Shown: positions 1-14,157, numbered from the stretch's first letter. The stretch is 64,000 bases of DNA from Microvirga sp. TS319 (GCF_041276405.1 NZ_JBGGGT010000002.1:2829001-2893000), one strand, 5' to 3'. Notes: a model not told the origin generated them from the letters alone. Made by a program: numbers and translations.

Positions 1-3799
<3,799 letters not shown>

Positions 3800-4018
3800 C
3801 TGGACCTCGTTCCTCATACACGCCTAATCAAGAACCCCGGGGATCGGGACCCTGGATTAGCCGCCCGGCGAATGCGCCGGCTTTGGACAAATCCGGACTC
3901 GTTGCGAGCCCTTCGAAAGGCCGTCAAAGAAGCCCGGCCTCTTTGACGACACAACGGCCCCAAGCGAAAATGCCTGGGACCGCGTGTTCTTGTGCCCCGA
4001 TCTCTCGGGGGTAACCCT

Positions 4019-4034
4019 GCGGCCCGTAGGCCGC
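4019..4034 (-). promoter_or_regulatory. hairpin in the rplL-rpoB spacer
   Basis: A perfect 6-bp stem (GCGGCC / GGCCGC) with a CGTA loop begins 5 bases after the rplL stop codon inside the 239-base rplL-rpoB spacer. There is no T-tract, so it is not a simple terminator. In other bacteria this spacer holds an attenuator or RNase III processing site that lowers rpoBC output relative to rplL; that role here is inference. Confidence 0.4.
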
Positions 4035-4038
4035 AAAA

Positions 4039-4416
4039 TTACTTAAGCTCGACCTTGGCGCCGACCTTCTCGAGGGTCGCCTTGATCTTCTCGGCTTCGT
4101 CCTTGGAAACGCCTTCCTTGACGGGCTTCGGCGCACCTTCGACGAGGTCCTTGGCTTCCTTCAGGCCCAGGCCCGTGATGCCACGGACTTCCTTGATGAC
4201 CTCGATCTTCTTGTCGCCGGCCGCAGCGAGAACGACCGTGAACTCGGTCTGCTCTTCAGCCGGAGCGGCGGCAGCGCCGGCGCCCGGAGCAGCAGCAACG
4301 GCAACGGCCGCAGCAGCGGAAACGCCCCACTTCTCTTCGAGCATCTTCGAGAGCTCGGCAGCCTCGAGAACGGTCAGCGACGACAGATCGTCAACGAGCT
4401 TGGCAAGATCAGCCAT
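4039..4416 (-). CDS. rplL: 50S ribosomal protein L7/L12
   Basis: 125-residue acidic stalk protein of the large ribosomal subunit, which recruits elongation factors. It has the N-terminal dimerisation segment ([22 protein letters not shown]), an Ala/Pro-rich hinge at about residues 34-54, and the C-terminal factor-binding domain ending in [11 protein letters not shown]. It lies 51 bases downstream of rplJ in the same direction, the standard order. Confidence 0.98.
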   Translation of the reverse strand: MADLAKLVDDLSSLTVLEAAELSKMLEEKWGVSAAAAVAVAAAPGAGAAAAPAEEQTEFTVVLAAAGDKKIEVIKEVRGITGLGLKEAKDLVEGAPKPVKEGVSKDEAEKIKATLEKVGAKVELK

Positions 4417-4467
4417 TTTGTACTTCCTTAAGTTCGGTTCGAACGATTTGATGGTTGAGGTACGGCC

Positions 4468-4986
4468 TCACGCCGCTTCGCCTGTCTTGGCATAGGCCCC
4501 GAATACGCGGGCGAGCTTTGCCGCCGGCGCAGTGCTGAGCTGAGCGATCTTCGTAGCCGGGGCCTGGATGAGGCCGACCAGCTTGCCGCGCAGTTCGTCG
4601 AGGGACGGGAGAGTGGCAAGTGCCTTCACTCCGTCCACGTTCAGGGCGGTCGTGCCCATCGCGCCACCGAGGATAACGAGCTTGTCGTTAGCCTTGGCGA
4701 AATCGACAGCGACCTTGGGAGCCGCGACCGGATCGCTCGAGTAAGCGATCAGGGTCGGACCTTTCATAAGGCCCGAGATGGACGCGACGTCCTTGCCTTC
4801 GAGAGCGATTTTGGCGAGGCTGTTTTTTGCGACCTTCACGGTGGCGCCGGCCTGCTTCATCTGCGCGCGCAGCTTCTGCATGTCGGCGACCGTGAGGCCA
4901 GCATAGTGGGCAACGACGACAACGCTCGTGCTGGAGAACACGTCGTTGAGAGTCGAGACGAGCTCGCGCTTTGCTGCTCTTTCCAC
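4468..4986 (-). CDS. rplJ: 50S ribosomal protein L10
   Basis: 172-residue L10, the base of the L7/L12 stalk. I chose the GTG at 4986 ([17 protein letters not shown]) because a GGAGAGAG Shine-Dalgarno stands about 5 bases before it and the length matches the family; a longer in-frame extension upstream has no support. L10 usually represses its own mRNA leader; the leader here lies in 4987-5610. Confidence 0.97.
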   Translation of the reverse strand: MERAAKRELVSTLNDVFSSTSVVVVAHYAGLTVADMQKLRAQMKQAGATVKVAKNSLAKIALEGKDVASISGLMKGPTLIAYSSDPVAAPKVAVDFAKANDKLVILGGAMGTTALNVDGVKALATLPSLDELRGKLVGLIQAPATKIAQLSTAPAAKLARVFGAYAKTGEAA

Positions 4987-5611
4987 TGGGCTCTCTCCGG
5001 TTGGCGGAAAAGTCCGCCGGTTGCATTTGCCGCTCAAGGCCCGGACTTGCATCCGAGGCATCTTGAACGACGCTCTCGCAAGCCCTGTCCCCCAGATGCG
5101 CCGGGCGGCGCAAAGGGTAAGATGGTTCGAACCGAAACTCGCTGCCTGCGTTGAACAGGCATGAAACTCGGCTTCCCCGTCTATGCAGGCCCTCACGAAT
5201 TAAGCTGGACAAGCCAGCGCCTGCAGTCTCGGACAGGACATAGCCGGAACGCGCCAAAGGTTGCCCTTTGACCCGCCGGCCTGTCACCGCCCCGTTTCCG
5301 GGGCGGATTCGCAGCCAGAAGCACGCGCAAAAGCGCAGCTTCGGCATATGTTGGAATCTCAACGCGTTCTAATAAGCCTTCGCGACCCGCTTGCCAAGGG
5401 GCAGATGGAAGGATTTTGACGATTTATTCGTAATCCGATATAACAGTTCTTTTCAACCCGGGGCCGCCGCCGCTCCCGGGGAGAATGACCCTGGGCGTTC
5501 ATTTCCGGCGGGATGCCCGGTTTCCCCTTCCCGTGTGGCGGGCCGACCTCGAGGGCGTCGAGCCGCTGCCGGGACATTCCCACAAAGACGGACAACCGGG
5601 GCTTCCCATAA
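4987..5611 (-). promoter_or_regulatory. rplJ leader and probable promoter region
   Basis: About 625 bases between the rplA terminator and rplJ hold no convincing gene. In proteobacteria this interval carries the promoter of the rplJL-rpoBC unit and the L10-binding leader. No -10/-35 pair is obvious enough to mark, so the assignment rests on position only. Confidence 0.4.
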
Positions 5612-5612
5612 C

Positions 5613-5638
5613 AAAAAGCCCGGCGACAGGCGCCGGGC
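5613..5638 (-). terminator. intrinsic terminator after rplA
   Basis: Read on the minus strand, an 8-bp perfect GC stem (GCCCGGCG / CGCCGGGC) with a 5-base loop is followed by TTTTT. It sits 26 bases past the rplA stop and would end the secE-nusG-rplKA transcript, implying a separate promoter for rplJL-rpoB. Confidence 0.85.
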
Positions 5639-5664
5639 TCTCTGTATTCCATTCAAGTGGTCGA

Positions 5665-6363
5665 TCAGCCGTTGAGGACCGAAGACGGGTCCACCTTCAC
5701 GCCGGGGCCCATCGTCGAAGACACGGCGATGCGCTGGATGTAGGTGCCCTTGGCGCCCGAGGGCTTTGCCTTGGAGACGGCGTCGGCAAAGGCCCTGATG
5801 TTCTCGACGAGCTTGCCCTCGTCGAAGGAGGCCTTGCCGATGCCGGCATGAACGATACCGGCCTTCTCGACGCGGAACTCGACGGCGCCGCCCTTGGCGG
5901 CCTCGACGGCGTTCTTGACGTCCATGGTGACCGTGCCGACGCGCGGGTTCGGCATCAGGCCGCGCGGGCCCAGCACCTTACCGAGACGGCCGACGAGGCC
6001 CATCATGTCCGGAGTGGCGATGCAGCGGTCGAATTCGATCGTGCCGCCGTTGACGGCCTCGAACAGATCCTCCGCGCCCACGATGTCGGCACCGGCAGCC
6101 TTGGCCTCGTCGGCCTTGGGCCCACGGGCGAACACGGCCACGCGAACCGTCCGGCCAGAGCCGTTCGGCAGGTTGCAGACGCCGCGGACCATCTGGTCGG
6201 CGTGCCGGGGATCAACGCCGAGATTCATCGAGATCTCGATGGTCTCGTCGAACTTCGCCTTGGCGCGGTCCTTGATCAGCTTCACCGCATCCTGGATCGG
6301 ATACAGCTTGTTGGCATCGATGCCCTCGCGGGCGCCGCGGATGCGCTTACCTTCCTTAGCCAT
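5665..6363 (-). CDS. rplA: 50S ribosomal protein L1
   Basis: 232 residues, the usual length. It binds 23S rRNA at the L1 stalk and can repress its own mRNA. Recognisable segments are the start [16 protein letters not shown], the central block [17 protein letters not shown] and the C-terminal block [15 protein letters not shown]. It lies 10 bases after rplK, so the two are co-transcribed. Confidence 0.98.
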   Translation of the reverse strand: MAKEGKRIRGAREGIDANKLYPIQDAVKLIKDRAKAKFDETIEISMNLGVDPRHADQMVRGVCNLPNGSGRTVRVAVFARGPKADEAKAAGADIVGAEDLFEAVNGGTIEFDRCIATPDMMGLVGRLGKVLGPRGLMPNPRVGTVTMDVKNAVEAAKGGAVEFRVEKAGIVHAGIGKASFDEGKLVENIRAFADAVSKAKPSGAKGTYIQRIAVSSTMGPGVKVDPSSVLNG

Positions 6364-6373
6364 CGTGCCCTCC

Positions 6374-6802
6374 TTACGCCACTTCCATGCCCATCGAGCG
6401 CGCGGAGCCCTCGATCATGGCCATGGCGGATTCAACGGTGTCGCAGTTGAGATCGACCATCTTCTTCTCGGCGATCTCGCGGATCTGGTCGCGGGTGACG
6501 CGGCCGACGTTTCCGCCCTTGCCGGGGGTCTGCGACCCCTTGTCGATCTTCGCGGCCTTCTTGAGGAAGTACGAGACCGGGGGCTGCTTCATCTCGAAGG
6601 TGAAGGAACGATCCTGGTAGGCGGTGATGATCACCGGGATCGGGGTGCCCTTCTCCATCTGCGCGGTCTTCGCGTTGAAGGCCTTGCAGAATTCCATGAT
6701 GTTCAGACCGCGCTGACCCAGCGCGGGACCGATCGGCGGCGACGGGTTGGCCGCGCCGGCGGGCACTTGAAGCTTTACGTAGCCCGCAATTTTCTTTGCC
6801 AT
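6374..6802 (-). CDS. rplK: 50S ribosomal protein L11
   Basis: 142 residues with the L11 N-terminal domain ([20 protein letters not shown], the proline-rich loop that contacts the GTPase centre) and the C-terminal rRNA-binding domain ([11 protein letters not shown] through [14 protein letters not shown]). An in-frame extension reaches 6877 but the ATG at 6802 gives the canonical length and [13 protein letters not shown] start, with GGAG upstream. Confidence 0.97.
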   Translation of the reverse strand: MAKKIAGYVKLQVPAGAANPSPPIGPALGQRGLNIMEFCKAFNAKTAQMEKGTPIPVIITAYQDRSFTFEMKQPPVSYFLKKAAKIDKGSQTPGKGGNVGRVTRDQIREIAEKKMVDLNCDTVESAMAMIEGSARSMGMEVA

Positions 6803-6935
6803 AGGACTGCTCCCAATGGACCACCCGCCCGGAGCCAACCGAACAAGGTGGAAGTTGCAGATCGCGGTCCAGCCCATCGCTCCCGGCTGGCGACCGGGTG
6901 GACCTCCCGCGGATGAAGGCTCTCAAAAGAGGGCC

Positions 6936-6960
6936 AAAAGGGGGCGCCCGCGAGGCGCCC
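6936..6960 (-). terminator. possible weak terminator/attenuator after nusG
   Basis: On the minus strand a 7-bp stem (GGGCGCC / GGCGCCC) follows the nusG stop within 10 bases and is followed by CCTTTT. The interrupted T-tract suggests partial termination between nusG and rplK. Confidence 0.45.
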
Positions 6961-6969
6961 TCAGACGGT

Positions 6970-7503
6970 TCAGACCTTCTCGACCTGACCGTATTCGAGC
7001 TCGACCGGGGTTGCGCGGCCGAAAATGGACACCGCCACCTTGAGGCGGGCCCGGGCATGGTCGACTTCCTCGACGACGCCGTTGAAGGATGCGAACGGCC
7101 CGTCGGAGACGCGCACCTGCTCGCCGACTTCGAAGCTGACGGACGGCTTGGGGTGATCGACACCTTCAGCGACCTGCCCCTTGATCCGCTCGGCCTCGCG
7201 GTCCGGGATCGGAACGGGCTTGGCCTTGTCGGCGCCCAGGAAGCCCGTCACCTTCGGGGTATTCTTGATGAGGTGGTAGACCTCGTCGGTCAGATCGCAC
7301 TTCACCAGGACATAGCCCGGGAAGAACTTGCGCTCGGCGTCGACCTTACGGCCGCGGCGCACTTCGACGACCTTCTCGGTCGGCACCATGACTTCGTCGA
7401 ACTTGTCCTCCAGGCCGCGCTGCGCCGCCTGGTCCTTGATCGACTGAGCCACCTTGTTTTCGAAATTCGAGTAGGCGTGGACGATATACCAACGCTTCGT
7501 CAT
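6970..7503 (-). CDS. nusG: transcription termination/antitermination protein NusG
   Basis: 177 residues: N-terminal NGN domain ([18 protein letters not shown] to about residue 110) that binds the RNA polymerase clamp, then a KOW domain ([21 protein letters not shown]) that contacts Rho or ribosomal S10. An AAGGGG site favours the ATG at 7503 over the in-frame GTG 9 bases upstream, which would sit directly on the ribosome site. It begins 12 bases after secE. Confidence 0.97.
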   Translation of the reverse strand: MTKRWYIVHAYSNFENKVAQSIKDQAAQRGLEDKFDEVMVPTEKVVEVRRGRKVDAERKFFPGYVLVKCDLTDEVYHLIKNTPKVTGFLGADKAKPVPIPDREAERIKGQVAEGVDHPKPSVSFEVGEQVRVSDGPFASFNGVVEEVDHARARLKVAVSIFGRATPVELEYGQVEKV

Positions 7504-7515
7504 GCCATCCACCCC

Positions 7516-7716
7516 TTAACCGCCAAGTCCGAGGATTACCGAGCGAACGCCCCAGCCGATCGCCTGGTCGACGACAAGAAAGAACACGCTTGCCAGTACG
7601 ACCATCACGAAGACCATCGCGGTCGTGATCATGGTTTCCTTGCGCGTCGGCCAGGTCACCTTCGAGGCTTCCGAGCGGACCTGCTGTATGAAATCGAACG
7701 GGTTCGTCTTCGCCAT
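7516..7716 (-). CDS. secE: preprotein translocase subunit SecE
   Basis: 66-residue single-span SecE. The conserved amphipathic motif VRSEASKVTWPTRKET precedes one membrane helix (about residues 34-55). It stabilises SecY in the translocon. The ATG at 7716 (MAKTNPFDFIQQV) gives the family length; a longer in-frame start at 7821 would add 35 unrelated residues. Confidence 0.96.
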   Translation of the reverse strand: MAKTNPFDFIQQVRSEASKVTWPTRKETMITTAMVFVMVVLASVFFLVVDQAIGWGVRSVILGLGG

Positions 7717-7879
7717 TTCGCTTACGTCCACGGGCGTTGAGAGGGACTGCAAGCGTCCCCTAACGGCACGCTTGAGCCCAAATTGAAGGGGCGCGAGGCT
7801 GTTTCGCAAGCCTCGCGCCACCTGATTAAACCATCTTGAGGACGCCTCTTAATCGAAAACGTCCGTCTTGTCGACCCGC

Positions 7880-7956
7880 TGGCAGGAGTGGAGGGACTCG
7901 AACCCCCAACCCCCGGTTTTGGAGACCGGTGCTCTAGCCGATTGAGCTACACTCCT
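7880..7956 (-). tRNA. tRNA-Trp (anticodon CCA)
   Basis: Minus strand: AGGAGTG acceptor, GTAGCTCAATCGGCTAGAGC D-arm, anticodon loop CTCCAAA (CCA), T-arm GGGTTCGAGTC, discriminator G and encoded CCA. It is embedded between tuf and secE in the same orientation, the usual place in alphaproteobacteria. A 12-bp perfect inverted repeat flanks the gene (7869-7880 and 7960-7971). Confidence 0.97.
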
Positions 7957-7971
7957 ACGAGCGGGTCGACA

Positions 7972-7991
7972 GGTGGCGGCGAACCGCCACC
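7972..7991 (-). promoter_or_regulatory. hairpin between tuf and tRNA-Trp
   Basis: Perfect 8-bp stem GGTGGCGG / CCGCCACC with a CGAA tetraloop, 8 bases after the tuf stop. No T-tract follows, so it more likely protects the tuf 3' end or guides processing than terminates. It directly abuts the inverted repeat around tRNA-Trp. Confidence 0.5.
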
Positions 7992-7999
7992 CGATCGTC

Positions 8000-9190
<1,191 letters not shown>

Positions 9191-9444
9191 TGATCTCTAC
9201 CTTACATAGGCCAGGAACAAAAAACCTAGGGCGTCCGATATTGTGGTTGCGCCAAATGCGCAAGGGGCAATTTCAGTCTTGCAGAACGTAATTATCGGCC
9301 CAGCCATTCAAAAGTCCCGTCGAGAGGGGTCCTCGAGACTTGCCTGACCGCGGATCGGCGCCCTTAAAGCCAACCTTTGCGCCCAAAGCAACATAAAACT
9401 TTCGATCCCGTCAGGGACGAGCGAGACGATGGGGCGGGAGCGGG

Positions 9445-9485
9445 GCGGGTGAAGGGAACCGAAGCCCGGATTCAGCCTGGAAGAC
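9445..9485 (-). repeat. diverged 3' fragment of tRNA-Gly (possible attachment-site copy)
   Basis: The first 14 bases (GCGGGTGAAGGGAA on the plus strand) match the tRNA-Gly 3' part at 22890-22903 exactly. Similarity continues with a few mismatches through the ATTCAGC and TGGAAG anticodon-arm segments, in the same orientation. About 33 of 38 positions agree by eye. It has no 5' half. Together with the intact tRNA-Gly it brackets the accessory region, as expected for integration at a tRNA 3' end. Confidence 0.6.
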
Positions 9486-10263
9486 CGATGAGGCGGGGCC
9501 AGGCCCACGGCCGCGGCGACTTGCCGCCTTAAAGTCTGATAAAGCCTCGACTTTTTCCTCTCGACATGGATGCATCCCCTTTCGGCATCTGGAACGGGTA
9601 CTGGACCGGCATGGATCAAGGGAAACGGCGTCGATCCACGCCCGGCAAGCCGAATGCCGGGCCCATTGGGCCCCGAACCCGCCTGACGGCCGCATCAACC
9701 CGAAGGGCCGTGACCCCGATTCCCGCTCGCCAGATCCCGGGAGCGGGCTCGGGTGGGCCGGCCTCGCGCTGCGCCCGACCCGGCGCCCCGGGACACGGTC
9801 CCTCCGTCTGCGCGGGCGAATCATGCGAATCGGCAGCATCGAAACCAAGTCCCTTGCAGCGTCCCTTGCACCCGCCCACGCCACCGTCCGGACGGCGTCC
9901 GACGAGAAGCGCGGACGCAACGGGCCCTGGGAAGGACCCGCCCCCTCGACGCATTCCTCGAAGAGAAGAAAGCCAGGCTGGGTCCGCGGCCCCTCCCCGA
10001 CCATGGGCATTGTCTGGGGCATTGTCTGGGGCATTGTCTGGGGCAGCCGGCCTTTGCCCCCATCGTCTGCTGCCCGCCGCCCTCCTCACCATCGAGTATC
10101 TGGAGCCGGTCCGCGGAGATTTGCTCGCGTGCTGCGTTCCTCCCCCGGCCGAGCAGCTCGTCGGCCAGCCGAAGGCCGCCCTGACCTACGCGCCTCGCCG
10201 TGGCTGTTTCCGACGGTTCGCGGTGGCCCCGTCTCCGCCAGGTCCGCACGGTTCCTGATGCTC
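9486..10263. other. gene-free GC-rich stretch
   Basis: No open frame here resembles a protein and none has a good ribosome site; the longer frames exist because of high GC. It contains a short duplication GTCCCTTGCA near 9850-9875 and the 12-bp tandem repeat at 10006. It could be decayed DNA at the edge of the island. Confidence 0.5.
10006..10041. repeat. three tandem copies of a 12-bp unit
   Basis: The unit GGCATTGTCTGG is repeated three times without mismatch and partly continues into GGCA. Twelve is divisible by three, but no coding frame across it is convincing. Confidence 0.85.
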
Positions 10264-10701
10264 TTATAGACGAATGAGATTGAGGCCGGTCTCCGGGTCC
10301 TTTCTCCGCTGGAGATGGATCGGCGACTCGGTGATGATGACCTCGAGGGTCGGTCGTACATGTCCTCTGGCCAGATGCCCGGCTATGGCGCTGCAATCAC
10401 GCTTGCCCAGAACCAGGTGAATGTGAAGGGCAGGCTTGCCTGCCTCGTCAAGGCCGATATCGCCATTCAGAGAAGCGACCTCGACCTGCTCGGCAATCGG
10501 GATTTCCAGATATTTCTTGGTCTCCCAATCGAAATAGGACACCACCGCATCGCTGAGAGCGCCGATGGCGGTGATCTGGGCGGCGGACAGGCTCTGTTCG
10601 CGGGCCAGGGCGTTGAGGCTGGCCACGATTTCGTCCCCGGTTTCGAGAACAGCCACGAAGGTTCTCTGGCCCTCGTCCTCATGAAGGAGCTTGCTCTTCA
10701 T
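10264..10701 (-). CDS. PPC/DUF296 domain protein
   Basis: 145 residues that form a single PPC (DUF296) domain: start MKSKLLHEDEGQRTFVAVLE, core ALAREQSLSAAQITAIGALS, and the histidine-bearing strands LHIHLVLG and GHLARGHVRPTLEVIITESP. Family members trimerise and some bind DNA or metal; the role here is unknown. The ATG at 10701 begins where the domain begins. An in-frame ATG 30 bases upstream has a GGGAGAGA sequence almost touching it, so the start is not certain. First intact gene of the accessory block. Confidence 0.85.
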   Translation of the reverse strand: MKSKLLHEDEGQRTFVAVLETGDEIVASLNALAREQSLSAAQITAIGALSDAVVSYFDWETKKYLEIPIAEQVEVASLNGDIGLDEAGKPALHIHLVLGKRDCSAIAGHLARGHVRPTLEVIITESPIHLQRRKDPETGLNLIRL

Positions 10702-10930
10702 CGGTCTTGCTCGCTGCCAAGGCCGGGACATTCTCTCCCGACCCTTCGGCATCCTCAACCGGATGAGCGCCCTTCCGTTCCAGGGAGCGCCGCGGGAAGC
10801 GCCTGGATCCTGCAATCCGCCCCAGAGCGGGTCGGGTTCGGAGCTCGACCTGATGAAGCCGCACGGCGGCGCGTCGCCGCTCGTGAGCGGGCCGTCGTTC
10901 GGAGGAGCCTTTCACGGCATGACGAGTCAT

Positions 10931-12028
10931 TCAGGTGTCCAGGTCACGACGACCTTGAATGCTGTCGATAGGGGCCCGCTCGTCCTGGAGAACGGCTTCG
11001 CCGGGGATGACCGTGGTTTCTCCAAGTGTCTCGCGCACGTAGAGCTTCTTGACGAATACGAAGACCACGACCGTGAGGGGCGCGGCAAACAATATGCCCG
11101 TTGCCCCGTAGACCGTTCCGAACGCCACGAAGGTAAAGACCAACAGCGCCGGCGGCAGCGAGACGGCCGCCCGGGTGATCAAGGGTTGGATCAGATGCGC
11201 TTCGATCTGCTGGATGACGACGAACGCGATGGCAACCCATAGAGCCTTTGCCGGGCCCAGGGTGAGGGCAATTAGAAGCGCCGGAACGGCGCCTAAAAAT
11301 GGCCCGAGCAGCGGGATGAACTCCGTGACGCCGGCGATCAGACCCAGTCCGGCCGCCGAAGGCAGGCCCAGCAGCCACATGATGAACCAGGTCAGCGTTC
11401 CGGTCGTGAGCATCGAAAAGAACTGGCCGAAGAGCCACAGCCTGAGAGCGCTCCCTGACGTGTTCAGGGCATCGGCGATCAGCGGGCGAGCCGCGCGTGG
11501 AAACAGCATCACGACCCCGTCCCGGTACAAATCGGGGCTGATCGCCAGATAGATCCCGGCAATGATCACGAGGACGATGTTGGCGACGACCTCTATGGCC
11601 GTATAGCCGACGCCGAATGCCCGTTCGGTGTCGAACGCCTGCCGTAAAGCCGTAGCGACATACTCCGAGAGCCCCGTAATCCCGATTGCGTCGCCGACAG
11701 CCGGAATCGCGTTCTCGGCCTGCTGGAGCGCTTCCGAGATCTGGGTGCCGACCTGGGCCGCGAAGAGCCATGCCGTGCCGCCGATCACCGCAAGCACGAT
11801 CAAACCGGCAACAAGCAGGGCCCAATTTCGAGACAGGGCGGTTCTTCTGGCGATCGGGTCTCCGATCGCGTGCAGGATGGTGGCGATCAGGACCGATCCG
11901 AACACCATCAGAAGTACGCCCGACAGGCGCCAGATCAAAGCTGCCAGAGCCAGCAAAGCGATCGCGACCAGCACCATCACCATGGTGCGGCGCGCCAGAA
12001 CGATGTCGGACGACCGGCCCAGGTTCAT
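10931..12028 (-). CDS. AI-2E family (UPF0118/PerM-like) transporter
   Basis: 365-residue inner-membrane protein. Two N-terminal spans (residues 13-55), a further span near 67-90, an extra-membrane segment at about 90-150, then five spans including the family signature VTEFIPLLGPFLGAVPALLIAL and the closing YGATGILFAAPLTVVVFVFVKKLY. Relatives export small molecules or Na+/Li+; the substrate cannot be told here. AAGGTGAG stands just before the ATG. It stands alone on the minus strand. Confidence 0.93.
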   Translation of the reverse strand: MNLGRSSDIVLARRTMVMVLVAIALLALAALIWRLSGVLLMVFGSVLIATILHAIGDPIARRTALSRNWALLVAGLIVLAVIGGTAWLFAAQVGTQISEALQQAENAIPAVGDAIGITGLSEYVATALRQAFDTERAFGVGYTAIEVVANIVLVIIAGIYLAISPDLYRDGVVMLFPRAARPLIADALNTSGSALRLWLFGQFFSMLTTGTLTWFIMWLLGLPSAAGLGLIAGVTEFIPLLGPFLGAVPALLIALTLGPAKALWVAIAFVVIQQIEAHLIQPLITRAAVSLPPALLVFTFVAFGTVYGATGILFAAPLTVVVFVFVKKLYVRETLGETTVIPGEAVLQDERAPIDSIQGRRDLDT

Positions 12029-12171
12029 GTCTCACCTTTGCAACGAGACATTCCTGAAGCGAGGCATCAGGGAGGCTCCTCAGATGGCCGCTTCCCCCTT
12101 CTTTGCCTGGATCAATGCAACTGCACTCCAAAAGTGCCGCGCATTACGGTGGCCACCTTCTCCGGAGCTGT

Positions 12172-12204
12172 TCCGGCACTTGTCCGGCACTTGTCCGGCA
12201 CTTG
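12172..12204. repeat. three tandem copies of an 11-bp unit
   Basis: TCCGGCACTTG is repeated three times exactly in the 300-base gap between the AI-2E transporter and the debranching-enzyme remnant. Apart from this the gap shows nothing recognisable. Confidence 0.85.
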
Positions 12205-12328
12205 CCATCAAACCTTTCCGATCCGTGGCGGCCGTGTCGGTCTGGTGGTTGGACGCGCCCGCCGCTCCCGAATGAGGGCCATCCCCGGCGGTCCTCGCCG
12301 CGCCCGCCGTTTACCGCCGGGGCTCGGC

Positions 12329-12768
12329 CTACTTCGAAAGCAGGATGCGGGCGTCGCCCGCACGCTTCAGCACATTGAGCGTCACGTCTCGCCCATGTGG
12401 ATGCAATTTCAGATCAAGCTCCGACCGCCCCAGACGCAGCTCTTGGATCACAACCTCATTCAGGAAGTCCGGGAGGATGGGATGATGAAAGCGAACCTCA
12501 TTGTGTTCCCGGTCAAGGGCCAACCCCAAGGTCGCCGCGAGGGTGGCAAAGGGCGTTGCAGCGGCCCAGGCCTGCGGCGAGCAGGCGGCTGGATAGGTCG
12601 TCGGCGCCCGATGGCGACGGCGCGTGAATCGGTTTCCCGATAGTACTCGACGAAACCATCGCCATCGCGATCGCCCAACTCATCGCACCAGCGCAGAGCA
12701 GCTTCGATGTTGGGCCCAATCACCTCGAAGCCTTGGCCTGGGCCTGACCCTTGACACGGCTCGCCGCT
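12329..12768 (-). pseudogene. remnant of amylo-alpha-1,6-glucosidase (glycogen-debranching family)
   Basis: Two pieces in different frames: an inner piece with ALRWCDELGDRDGDGFVEYYRE (catalytic-domain motif of the family), and the C-terminal end ACSPQAWAAATPFATLAAT... RFHHPILPDFLNEVVIQELR ... NVLKRAGDARILLSK with its stop at 12329. The joint near 12660 lacks several hundred residues seen in intact enzymes and changes frame. The N-terminus is missing too. The gene is plainly dead. Confidence 0.8.
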
Positions 12769-12852
12769 TCGGAAACGGGAAGTGCTGAAGCAAGCAAGGC
12801 GGTCTTTATTTGCCTCTTCGGCGCTGTCATGTCTGGATGGCGAAGCCGCATG

Positions 12853-14115
12853 CTACCGCCAGACAGGTGGTTGGCGCATGTCCTCGAGCAGGACATTTCG
12901 GTTCGGCGGGGATTCGGTCCGGAACTTGAACATCGTCCGAACAGGAAAGAGCCGGTCCGCGTCCGGGAAGGCGTGATGGAAAACCTCGCGGACCCGCGCT
13001 CGCACGATTTCCTCATCGACCCCGTAGTGGCTTTTGAGGACACCCGCAACGTAATCGAAGAAGTGGTGGCCGATGAATTGGTCATAGACGAGGCTGTAAT
13101 GCTGCCTGACGGCCTCGTCCGTGTCGGCCGCCATGCCGCGTCCGAGGAACGGCATCCCGAGACCTGCCCGACGCCTCGCGCCGGGGTCGACCCACACGTC
13201 GAAGTCCCGATGGACCACTCTGCGCGGGACGCAGTCCCGGTCGATCTCGAGAAGCGTGTTTTGCGCATGCGACTCAAGGAGGATGCCTCGCTCGCGGGCG
13301 GCCCTGGCCCAGCATTCGACGACGGGAGCCAATATCCGGTCGACGACGAACGACACGGGTTCCGCGGCCATCCGGTCGATCATCTGCACGAGCAGGGGCG
13401 ACGCATCGGGATGGTTCAGGTCGCCCGCGTACAAGGCGAAGCACGGAATGAGAAACCTGCCTGCCGCGAAGGGACGGGCCCGCGTCTCCCTTACCAGAAA
13501 GCCCCACGATTTTTCGTTCACACGGAACGCGACGCCGAGTGTGTCGGGCAGATACGCGAATTTCTCGAACTGCAGATTCGCGAGATCGCGAGATACCGCG
13601 ACGCTGTTGTGAATGTTCTTGAGCCGTAGCTCCCGGTTGAAGCGGGAGATCCGAACCGGGTAGTGAAGCTTGAGGAAGTATCCGGGGACATTCTCCGGGT
13701 GCTCCAATGCCAGTACGGTTCTGGTCGAGGCGGTCGGGGCGACCCGGATGGGCATGGTCCGCGGGAGTGCGCGGATGTCACCGAGACCCTCGACGGCATC
13801 GTTCGCCCATGTTTCCGGATGTACCGCAAACAGCACTCCTTGCGGCCTGACGAAATGTTGCAGAAGTCCAGGAGACGGATCGGCCCGGAAAACCGAGACG
13901 CGATCCCGTGGGGCATCGACGGCCACGAGTTCGAAAGCCGGCGTGTCGCGTTCTGGCCGATAGCGCGGTGCCGCCTCGGTCTGGCCCGCAAGCGAGCTGT
14001 AGGTCCTGGCGCCCTCGTCCACATATCTCTCCATGTAAAGGAGCGCCTGTTTTCCCTGGAAGACGGCTGCAAGATCCAAGCGATGTCTCCCCGTCTCGTG
14101 TGCCATGTCCCACAT
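12853..14115 (-). CDS. compact IucA/IucC-like (NIS siderophore synthetase) family protein
   Basis: 420 residues. Features typical of NIS synthetases appear in order: VHPETW, then APTASTRTV (ATP-binding segment), KLHYPVRISRFNREL with IHNSVAVSRDL, ESHAQNTLLEID followed by VVHRDFDVW, and a C-terminal FhuF-like part (YDQFIGHHFFDYVAGVL). Full enzymes are near 600 residues and have a longer N-terminal lobe; here only about 100 residues precede HPETW. It may be N-terminally shortened or a divergent subfamily. No other siderophore genes lie nearby. Start may be 14115 or the ATG at 14106. Confidence 0.75.
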   Translation of the reverse strand: MWDMAHETGRHRLDLAAVFQGKQALLYMERYVDEGARTYSSLAGQTEAAPRYRPERDTPAFELVAVDAPRDRVSVFRADPSPGLLQHFVRPQGVLFAVHPETWANDAVEGLGDIRALPRTMPIRVAPTASTRTVLALEHPENVPGYFLKLHYPVRISRFNRELRLKNIHNSVAVSRDLANLQFEKFAYLPDTLGVAFRVNEKSWGFLVRETRARPFAAGRFLIPCFALYAGDLNHPDASPLLVQMIDRMAAEPVSFVVDRILAPVVECWARAARERGILLESHAQNTLLEIDRDCVPRRVVHRDFDVWVDPGARRRAGLGMPFLGRGMAADTDEAVRQHYSLVYDQFIGHHFFDYVAGVLKSHYGVDEEIVRARVREVFHHAFPDADRLFPVRTMFKFRTESPPNRNVLLEDMRQPPVWR

Positions 14116-14157
14116 CCCGTCGCGTGACGGACACGCGCCGGGGCGCCCCTGTTCCGC

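Noticed and set aside
9411..10034. 207-residue minus-strand frame starting MPQTMPQTMPM
   Set aside because: The start is made of the 12-bp tandem repeat, the rest shows no domain, and no ribosome site precedes it.
12720..13277. 185-residue frame in the IucA/IucC-like gene region
   Set aside because: Ser/Arg/Thr-rich shadow in another frame of the same strand; the 420-residue frame carries the family motifs.
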